Assembly: GCA_019239815.1 (NCBI GenBank)
Contig: JAFAZL010000886.1
Span: 1 to 13,464 of the forward strand
Source: Acidobacteriota bacterium
GTDB taxonomy: Bacteria; Acidobacteriota; Terriglobia; Acidoferrales; UBA7541
Length of the DNA: 13,464 nucleotides
Reading direction: 5' to 3'
Below, piece by piece: positions 7,925 to 13,464 of this stretch. Within the stretch, counting starts at the first letter, position 1. Every line of letters begins with the position of its first letter. The position numbers were made by a program, and so were the translations under genes. The notes under the pieces are model-generated. The model had not been told where the DNA came from. It saw only the letters and a program-made list of their open reading frames with translations, and did not search any database.

Positions 7925-8655
7925 AGTTCACAAAGACAGCGCCGCCATCCAAGGCAAAAAAAGATGGCGTAGGAGCAGGCAAGATTTTGATCGTCGAGGA
8001 TGAGCCGAATATGGTCGCGGGGCTTCGTGATAATTTCGAGTTCGAGGGCTTTCAAGTGCTGACCGCGCTCGACGGTGTCGAAGGACTCGAGCGGGCCCTG
8101 AAGGAATCTCCCGATTTGATTGTGCTGGACGTGATGATGCCACGGATGAGCGGCCTGGACGTATGCAAGCAACTAAAAGCAAAGAGACCCTCGATTCCCA
8201 TCATCATGCTTACCGCGCGGGGGCAAGAAGTAGATAAGGTGGTAGGTCTCGAACTTGGCGCCGATGACTACGTCACCAAGCCCTTCTCAATTCGGGAGTT
8301 GCTCGCCCGCGTCAAAGCCGTTCTGCGGCGAGCACAAACGGTACCGAAGGAGCAAGACGGCTACACGTTTGGTGATGTCGAAGTGAATTTGCGCACGTAT
8401 CAGGTGCTGCGCGGTGGGAAAGCGGTTGAGTTTTCCAGTACTGAATTTGAGCTGCTGAAGCATTTTCTATGTCATTCCGGCGAGACGCTGAGCCGTGAGC
8501 GGCTGCTCGATGAGGTTTGGGGATACGAGAATTTTCCGACCACTCGCACCGTAGACGCTCATATCGTTCGGATTCGCCAGAAACTCGAACCCGTTCCGGA
8601 ACAGCCCCGTTTCTTTCTGACCGTGCACGGCGTTGGCTACAAATTCGTAGGGTGA
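7921..8655 (+). CDS. OmpR/PhoB-family response regulator
   Basis: A 244-residue transcription factor and the cognate partner of the kinase just upstream. After a ~20-residue Lys-rich N-terminal extension, the receiver domain (~20-135) has the acidic pocket (ILIVEDEPN), phospho-acceptor D70 in IVLDVMMPRMSG, T98 in IIMLTARG and K120 in DDYVTKPFS. The C-terminal winged-helix DNA-binding domain (~147-243) shows EFSSTEFELLKHF, LLDEVWGYENFP and the recognition helix TVDAHIVRIRQKLEP. Length is slightly above the usual 225-235 residues because of the N-terminal tail. All switch residues are conserved, so phosphorylation-dependent DNA binding is expected. Targets are unknown; no direct-repeat binding site was identified in the window with confidence. 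Confidence 0.95.
   Translation: MKFTKTAPPSKAKKDGVGAGKILIVEDEPNMVAGLRDNFEFEGFQVLTALDGVEGLERALKESPDLIVLDVMMPRMSGLDVCKQLKAKRPSIPIIMLTARGQEVDKVVGLELGADDYVTKPFSIRELLARVKAVLRRAQTVPKEQDGYTFGDVEVNLRTYQVLRGGKAVEFSSTEFELLKHFLCHSGETLSRERLLDEVWGYENFPTTRTVDAHIVRIRQKLEPVPEQPRFFLTVHGVGYKFVG
8649..8655 (+). promoter_or_regulatory. Ribosome-binding site of the PP2C phosphatase gene
   Basis: AGGGTGA overlaps the stop of the response regulator. It is 1 nt from the ATG at 8657 but 7 nt from the ATG at 8663, which favours the second ATG. Confidence 0.5.
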
Positions 8656-8662
8656 AATGATC

Positions 8663-9685
8663 ATGATCACGAAAACCGCGGAAACACAGAATAGTTCTCG
8701 AAGTCTTCCCTCGACTGCAGCAATGTGTACCGAAGACAAGCAAACACGCCAAAATTCGTCGATGCGCGCGACCGCGGCCCATGTCGATAGGACTCGGTCG
8801 CGGGACGAAGAGCTCGAAGCCGTACGGCGTGGTCATGCGAAATTGCAACAGGCCATCTACGAAGCAGCCCAGATCCAACGGAAGCTTTGCTCTCCCCGTG
8901 AGCTGGTTTCGGGCGAGTATGAGATTGCCGGTGAAATCTTTGCGGTACGCCACTTGACCGGGGATTTTTTCAAGGTGATGCAACTTGACGGCGCTCTTGG
9001 GCTGGTGGTCGGTGACATCGCGGGTAAAGGTTTATCCGCCGGAATTTGGCAGGCTCATCTGATGGACCTGGTTCAGCGCAGTTCGCGAACCCATTCGCAT
9101 CCTGCCGACGCCGTGGCCGCAGTGAACCGCGAACTCTGCCTGGACCAGAGCGAGCCCCCGCTCACCGCATTGTTCTTTGCGCGACTTGATTTGGAGCGCA
9201 ATGAGCTCGTTTACTGCAATGCTGGCCTGCCTGCGCCCTTGGTTCTCAGGCGCGACAAATCCGTGGAACCGCTGGAAGCGGGTGGACCGATGCTGGGTGC
9301 ATTGCGAGAAGCGATCTACAAATCGGGGAGTGTCCGCATAAATCCGGGCGATACGCTACTCGCATACTCCGATGGCTTGACGGAATGCCGCAATGCCCAG
9401 GACGAGGAGTTTGAAATGGGACGCTTATCGGCAGCGGTAAAGTCAGTGAGTGGCGCGAACGCAAATCAGTTTCTTTTCTCCACGCTCGCGACGGTACTCG
9501 ATTTCGCTGACTCTCGCGCACCAGAAGACGACTTGTCCCTCTTGGTAGTTCGTCGTTGCGAAGTTACCTTCACGGAACGGACTTCTGAACTCGACAAGAA
9601 TTTGTCGGCGCCTCGCCGTGAGCAGACGTTGGCAATGCGACCGAGGCAGACAATAAACCAACAGGCACCGATGAAAGGTAGTTGA
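8663..9685 (+). CDS. PP2C-type Ser/Thr phosphatase, SpoIIE/RsbU family
   Basis: A ~340-residue soluble metal-dependent phosphatase. In characterised relatives (RsbU, SpoIIE) the substrate is a phosphorylated anti-sigma-factor antagonist. Residues ~1-45 are low-complexity. A helical, probably coiled-coil segment (RDEELEAVRRGHAKLQQA, ~48-65) precedes the catalytic domain (~75-300). Metal-binding acidic residues are in place: D101 in TGDFFKV, D118 in VVGDIAGKG, D237 in YSDGLTE and D289/D290 in PEDDLSLLVV. About 40 Arg/Gln-rich residues follow. No receiver, GAF or PAS domain is fused. The gene starts 7 nt after the response-regulator stop and so belongs to the same operon. I choose ATG 8663 because of ribosome-binding-site spacing; ATG 8657 is the alternative and adds two residues. 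No STAS or RsbW-like kinase gene is in the window, so its substrate is not here. Confidence 0.9.
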   Translation: MITKTAETQNSSRSLPSTAAMCTEDKQTRQNSSMRATAAHVDRTRSRDEELEAVRRGHAKLQQAIYEAAQIQRKLCSPRELVSGEYEIAGEIFAVRHLTGDFFKVMQLDGALGLVVGDIAGKGLSAGIWQAHLMDLVQRSSRTHSHPADAVAAVNRELCLDQSEPPLTALFFARLDLERNELVYCNAGLPAPLVLRRDKSVEPLEAGGPMLGALREAIYKSGSVRINPGDTLLAYSDGLTECRNAQDEEFEMGRLSAAVKSVSGANANQFLFSTLATVLDFADSRAPEDDLSLLVVRRCEVTFTERTSELDKNLSAPRREQTLAMRPRQTINQQAPMKGS

Positions 9686-9768
9686 ACAGATTTAAGACGA
9701 GCCTAAGAACTGCATTCTTTGGCCCGAAGGTATTGGTGTGTCGAAATTCAAAGAAGAGAGGATAGAAG

Positions 9769-10353
9769 ATGGCGACCAAATCGACTCTACTAGGCACCAC
9801 CGACGCCAAACTTTCTGGTTTCGTGAATCAGGCGAAACCAATTTGTCCAGAATTTCTAAGAACATGTTATGCGGCGCACCATCGCTACGTCTTGCAGGTC
9901 TGCAGGCAGTACTTTCGCCAACCGCAGGACGCCGAGGATGCTGCCGCAGAGGTCTTCCTGAAGCTCTACAGAGTCCTGCATCAAAAGGATGAGAGGGCTC
10001 CGTTTCGCCCCTGGCTCTCCCAGGTAGCTGTGCACCACTGCATTGACAAGCTCCGACGACAAAGGTGTGAGAAAAGTTTCTCTTTGGAGGAGAACGACCT
10101 TAGCGGTTTGGCCGATCATTCGATATCCTCACCGCTATCCCAGGTTCTGCGCGAAGAGGAACAACGGCGGATCAGGCAACAGCTGATCCGCTTACCGGCA
10201 AAGTACAGAGTTGCGCTTGTCCTCCGATTTTATAAGCGGATGAGTTACTTCCAGATCGGGCGCGCGATGAAACAGGGCCTTCCTGCAGTCAGAATGATGA
10301 TCTTCCGTGCAAAACACCAGCTGCGTCGCAATTTTTGTTCTGCGCCGGAGTAA
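9769..10353 (+). CDS. RNA polymerase sigma factor, ECF type (sigma-70 family)
   Basis: A 194-residue sigma factor of extracytoplasmic-function size. Region sigma2 spans ~30-98 with the core-binding motif DAEDAAAEVFLKLYRVL (54-70) and the -10 recognition segment FRPWLSQVAVHHCIDKLRR (79-97). After a Ser/Glu-rich linker, sigma4 spans ~134-188, with LPAKYRVALVLRFYKRMSY and a helix-turn-helix ending AVRMMIFRAKHQLRR. ATG 9769 has a GAGAGGAT Shine-Dalgarno 5 nt upstream. It lies 83 nt downstream of the phosphatase and on the same strand, so it could be read through from that operon or have its own start. The usual neighbouring anti-sigma (zinc-finger or membrane) gene is absent: a gene-free 357 bp follows. 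A short N-terminal extension (~28 residues, AKLSGFVNQAKPIC) precedes sigma2. Target promoters are unknown. Confidence 0.92.
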   Translation: MATKSTLLGTTDAKLSGFVNQAKPICPEFLRTCYAAHHRYVLQVCRQYFRQPQDAEDAAAEVFLKLYRVLHQKDERAPFRPWLSQVAVHHCIDKLRRQRCEKSFSLEENDLSGLADHSISSPLSQVLREEEQRRIRQQLIRLPAKYRVALVLRFYKRMSYFQIGRAMKQGLPAVRMMIFRAKHQLRRNFCSAPE

Positions 10354-10710
10354 AGTCTTTTTTCCGCCATTGTGCACAGATGGCGATTCAATGACGCATT
10401 CATGTACGGTGCGCGCCTGCTTTTCTGAAGGGCGGCGGTTCGCTAATTCATCCTGTCCTGTTTGTGCTCACATCCATTCATTTGCTTCCAGCGGCTTAGC
10501 AAGATCTCATTTGCACTCAAGTACCTCATTTGTAGGCTAAATTGCACCAAGAGGGCACCAGAACTTGCCTGCGATATCACTTTGACGGACAGCGTGTGGT
10601 GTGTGGTCTAAGTCATTGTTCGTGACCGTTGAATTGAATCGTCCATCGGACCACGATAGTGTAGGTGTCCTCTTTCCCGAAGATTTCTTGCGAATCGGCC
10701 GGAGGGCTTT
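10354..10710. other. 357-bp intergenic region upstream of the multi-PAS sensor gene
   Basis: No gene is supported here. It holds an inverted repeat just after the sigma-factor stop (10365-10385), three copies of TCATTTG (10478, 10507, 10526), and a weak promoter-like pair TTGACG (10582-10587) and TCTAAG (10607-10612) 19 bp apart. The long leader suggests the downstream gene has its own promoter. Confidence 0.45.
10365..10385. repeat. Inverted repeat after the sigma-factor gene
   Basis: CGCCAT (10365-10370) and ATGGCG (10380-10385) can form a 6-bp stem with a 9-nt loop that itself contains the palindrome TGTGCACA. The T-run (10358-10363) is before, not after, the stem, so it is not a classic intrinsic terminator on the + strand. 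It could be an mRNA 3'-end hairpin or a protein-binding site. Confidence 0.4.
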
Positions 10711-13338
10711 GTGGGGATGTCAAGCGGGCCAGCGAAGTCATTAGCTGCAGAGCCGCTGCTCTCTTTGGCGGTGACTGTCACATCAGAGCAGCGCGTAGAG
10801 TCTGTCTTGCAGAGTATTGTTCAAGGGCTGGCCTCACTGCCGGGGGTAGCGTTGGCTCGGATTTGGCTGCTGCCATCCGTCCACCTCCCGAGCTTTTACG
10901 ACGTTGTGTCGGATTCCCCAGATTGTCTTTGTCTCGTCGCAAGCGCTGGATCTCCTATCAATTCACCTGGGCAAGATTGGTCTTTCCTGCAGGGGCACTT
11001 TGCTAAAGTCCCGTTCAACGTCGGAAAGGTTGGTCAAGTGGCAGCAAGCCGGCGTCCGATTCTCGTCGAAGACGTCGCTGTTCAAAACGATTGGATTGTG
11101 CGACCGGATTGGGCGAAACGTGAGGAGATTCGCAGCTTTGCAGGTCATCCGCTCATCTTTCGAGACAAACTGCTCGGCGTTATTGCTGTTTTCAGCCGTC
11201 AATTCCTCGGTCGACAAGAATTCACTTGGCTAGGTTTGTTTGCGAATCAGGCCGCACTCGCTATCGCCAACGCCTGTGCGGAAGAGGCTCTGCGGTCGAG
11301 TGAGCGAAACCTCGTCAGCCTTGTGAATACGAAAGCATTCCTCGACAGGGTGTTTGCGAGAGTGCCGGAAGCTATCGTTTTGCTCGACAGAGATGACCGC
11401 GTTCTGCAGGTCAATCCGGAATTCACCAGGGTTTTCGGTTATGCCCAGGAGGAAGCGTGCGGGCGTCTGATTAACGAGCTAATCGTTCCCGAAGACCTTT
11501 TGGCTGAGGCGGAGGAGTATACGCGTCTTGGTCTCCGGGGAGAGAGCGTAGATGTCGAAACTGTGCGGAAGCAAAAGGATGGCACCCGCATTCATGTCTC
11601 GATTGTCAGTGGGCCTGTGTCGGTTGAGGGAAGCCAGATCGCCGAGTACGTAATCTATCGTGACATCACTGAGCGCAAACGCGCGGAACAAAAGATACGT
11701 GAAAACGAAGCCAATCAGCGGCAGGTGATTGATACGATCCCAACACTGGCCTGGTGCAACCTGCCAGACGGCCCGAACGAATTCACTAGCAGGCGTTGGA
11801 ACGAGTACACAGGTCTCTCCCCGGAAGAATCGCGTGGCTGGGGCTGGCAAGTTGCGTTCCATCCAGAGGACCTGCCGCCACTCTTGAAAAGATGGCAACA
11901 GTTGTTAGTTTCAGGAGAAGCAGGCGAGATCGAGGCCCGTATTCGCCGCCTTGACGGGGTTTATCGGTGGTTTCTCATCCGGGTCGCGCCATTCCGTGAC
12001 GAGACCGGCAAGATCCACAGGTGGTACGGCACAAGCACGGATATCGAAGATCGCAAGAAGGCGGAGGAGGCACAGCGAGCAACCGAGAGCAATCTTGTCA
12101 CCATCGTCAATACGATCCCTACGGCGGCATGGACTGCGCGTCCGGACGGTTACTGCGACTTCCTCAATCAAGTATGGCTCGACTACGCGGGCATGACTGC
12201 GGAACAAGCGGAGGGCTGGGGATGGGCGGAAGCGATTTACCCCGACGACCGTCCGAAACTTGTCAAGGAATGGCAATTGTGTCTGGCTTCGGGCACCCCA
12301 GTAGACACGGAAGCGCGAATTCGCCGTTTCGACAGTTCGTATCGATGGTTCTTGATTCGCGGGAATCCACTGAAGGACGAATCGGGCAACATCCTCAAAT
12401 GGTACGGAACTTGTGTAGACATCGAGGACCGCAAGCGGGGAGAAGAGGCCCTTCGTACGCGGGAAGTCTCCTGGCGGCAAATCGTCGACAACATTCCCGG
12501 GCTGGTGGCCACGACGGGTGCCATGGGCGAGGTGGAGTTTCTTAACCGACAAACTCTTGAGTATTTCGGCAAAACAACTGAAGAGCTAAAAAACTGGGCC
12601 CTGATCGATGCCGTTCATACTGATGATCTTCCTAGCGTAGTCGAGGCGCGCAAGAGGTCGATCGAAACCGGACAGATCTACGAGATTGAGCACCGCTGCC
12701 GTCGCGCTGATGGCATCTACCGCTGGTTTCAGGTCCGCGGCCTACCGGTGCGAGATGCGGAAAACAAAGTAACCGCATGGTATTTGCTCCTGACTGACAT
12801 CGAGGATCGTGAGCGAGCCGAGGAAGCCGTCCGTGTGAGAGAACTTGATGCGCGCTCACTCTTGGACAACATACCAGGCTTTCTTGGTCGCCATTCGCCG
12901 GATGGCACACCCGAGATCGTCAATCGAACATTTCTTCAGTATCAGGGAAAGACTTTGGAAGAGATTGGGCAGTGGCGGACGAGCGACCTCGTTCACCCTG
13001 ACGATCTTGCTCACGTTATCGAAGTTTTTGGCAATGGGATCTCAGAGGGCCAGCCATGGGGGTTAGAGTTTCGTCTCCGTCGGTTCGATGGCGTATACCG
13101 CTGGTTTGAGACCCGCTGGGTGCCCGTGCGCGACGTCGAGGGCCGAATTCTCCACTGGAATGCTCTTACCACGGATATTGATGACCGCAAGAAAGCTGAA
13201 GGGGCTCTGCAGTCTAGCGAGCGCAATCTGAACTTGATGATCAACGCCATTCCCACTTATATCCACGTGTTGCGCGCTGATGCATCCGTGCTGTATGTGA
13301 ATCAAGCGGTGATGGATTACTTCGGGATTACTAAATGA
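10711..13338 (+). CDS. GAF and multi-PAS sensory protein, N-terminal part (probable sensor kinase, interrupted by frameshift)
   Basis: 875 codons of a cytoplasmic multi-sensor protein. Residues ~15-195 are a GAF domain (PILVEDVAVQNDWI, FAGHPLIFRDKLLGVIAVF). A classic PAS/S-box follows at ~211-325 (PEAIVLLDRDDRVLQVNPEF, ending RDITERKRAEQ). Four tandem PAS/PAC modules come next, each with a HP(E/D)D-like turn, a YRWF core and a D-I-(E/D)-D-R closing motif. Tyr418, 544, 670 and 796 are exactly 126 residues apart. A sixth PAS starts at ~846 and is cut by TGA at 13336; the sequence continues in the +1 frame. The start is GTG 10711, with GGAGG 5 nt upstream; ATG 10717 is possible. No membrane segment or output domain is seen; a histidine kinase or GGDEF domain is expected beyond the window. 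Ligands are unknown. Confidence 0.88.
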   Translation: MGMSSGPAKSLAAEPLLSLAVTVTSEQRVESVLQSIVQGLASLPGVALARIWLLPSVHLPSFYDVVSDSPDCLCLVASAGSPINSPGQDWSFLQGHFAKVPFNVGKVGQVAASRRPILVEDVAVQNDWIVRPDWAKREEIRSFAGHPLIFRDKLLGVIAVFSRQFLGRQEFTWLGLFANQAALAIANACAEEALRSSERNLVSLVNTKAFLDRVFARVPEAIVLLDRDDRVLQVNPEFTRVFGYAQEEACGRLINELIVPEDLLAEAEEYTRLGLRGESVDVETVRKQKDGTRIHVSIVSGPVSVEGSQIAEYVIYRDITERKRAEQKIRENEANQRQVIDTIPTLAWCNLPDGPNEFTSRRWNEYTGLSPEESRGWGWQVAFHPEDLPPLLKRWQQLLVSGEAGEIEARIRRLDGVYRWFLIRVAPFRDETGKIHRWYGTSTDIEDRKKAEEAQRATESNLVTIVNTIPTAAWTARPDGYCDFLNQVWLDYAGMTAEQAEGWGWAEAIYPDDRPKLVKEWQLCLASGTPVDTEARIRRFDSSYRWFLIRGNPLKDESGNILKWYGTCVDIEDRKRGEEALRTREVSWRQIVDNIPGLVATTGAMGEVEFLNRQTLEYFGKTTEELKNWALIDAVHTDDLPSVVEARKRSIETGQIYEIEHRCRRADGIYRWFQVRGLPVRDAENKVTAWYLLLTDIEDRERAEEAVRVRELDARSLLDNIPGFLGRHSPDGTPEIVNRTFLQYQGKTLEEIGQWRTSDLVHPDDLAHVIEVFGNGISEGQPWGLEFRLRRFDGVYRWFETRWVPVRDVEGRILHWNALTTDIDDRKKAEGALQSSERNLNLMINAIPTYIHVLRADASVLYVNQAVMDYFGITK

Positions 13339-13464
13339 TGCCCAGAGAGAAGACTATCGCGCTCGTTTTTTTCACCCGGAGGATGTGGAAAGGCTGCGTG
13401 AGGAGCGCCGTGAGGCGCTCCAACGCCCCGCACCGTTCGAAAATGAGCAACGTGCGCTAGGTAA
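13337..13464 (+). pseudogene. Frame-shifted continuation of the sixth PAS domain (runs off window)
   Basis: Immediately after the TGA, the next frame reads DAQREDYRARFFHPEDVERL and then NEQRALG. This is the missing middle of the PAS domain begun in the preceding frame. The FHPED histidine (13373) is one base later than the 126-residue period of the array predicts (13372). So one extra base near 13322-13338 explains the break. This is either a real frameshift mutation or a sequence/assembly error near the contig edge; the frame stays open to the last base. Confidence 0.8.

Noticed and set aside
10358..10385. Intrinsic terminator after the sigma-factor gene
   Set aside because: The T-run precedes the stem instead of following it and the stem has only 6 bp; kept only as an inverted repeat.
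10582..10612. Sigma70 promoter TTGACG-19 bp-TCTAAG before the multi-PAS gene
   Set aside because: The -10 matches only four of six bases and the spacer is long; mentioned in the intergenic entry but not called.

Overview
The window is 13.5 kb of moderately GC-rich bacterial chromosome. The best guess for the organism is an Acidobacteriota member (Terriglobia-like). The reasons are a very large Oar-like TonB-dependent receptor with an N-terminal carboxypeptidase-regulatory-like domain, a small cyclic-nucleotide-binding domain resembling those fused to thioredoxin reductases in that phylum, and a dense set of signalling genes. This taxonomic call is inference; no rRNA or other marker is present. 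Genes are cut at both ends of the window.

Layout. Positions 1-3759 (+) hold the 3' part of the TonB-dependent outer-membrane receptor. Positions 3862-4269 (+) hold a stand-alone cNMP-binding domain that may be a truncated gene. Positions 4302-5691 (-) hold a two-gene AbiE-type (type IV) toxin-antitoxin module in the unusual order toxin (abiEii) then antitoxin (abiEi). It has a near-consensus sigma70 promoter and a 12-bp palindrome at the predicted transcription start. Positions 5756-6167 are gene-free. A divergent promoter at 6168-6198 then leads into a signalling operon on the + strand: a membrane sensor histidine kinase (6242-7924), an OmpR/PhoB-type response regulator (7921-8655, 4-nt overlap) and an RsbU/SpoIIE-type PP2C phosphatase (8663-9685). 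An ECF-type sigma factor follows 83 nt later (9769-10353). After a 357-bp gap comes a GAF + multi-PAS sensor protein (10711-13338). It is interrupted by a +1 frameshift and continues in the next frame to the window edge.

How the genes may work together. The kinase and regulator form a complete two-component system with all catalytic residues. The translationally linked phosphatase suggests a second, Ser/Thr-phosphatase output, possibly acting on an anti-sigma-factor antagonist encoded elsewhere. The ECF factor has no anti-sigma gene beside it. The multi-PAS protein is probably the N-terminal sensory part of a hybrid kinase or diguanylate cyclase whose output lies past the window. The most notable signals are the exact 126-residue repeat of the PAS modules, which localises the frameshift to one inserted base, and the toxin-first AbiE operon with strongly unequal ribosome-binding sites.
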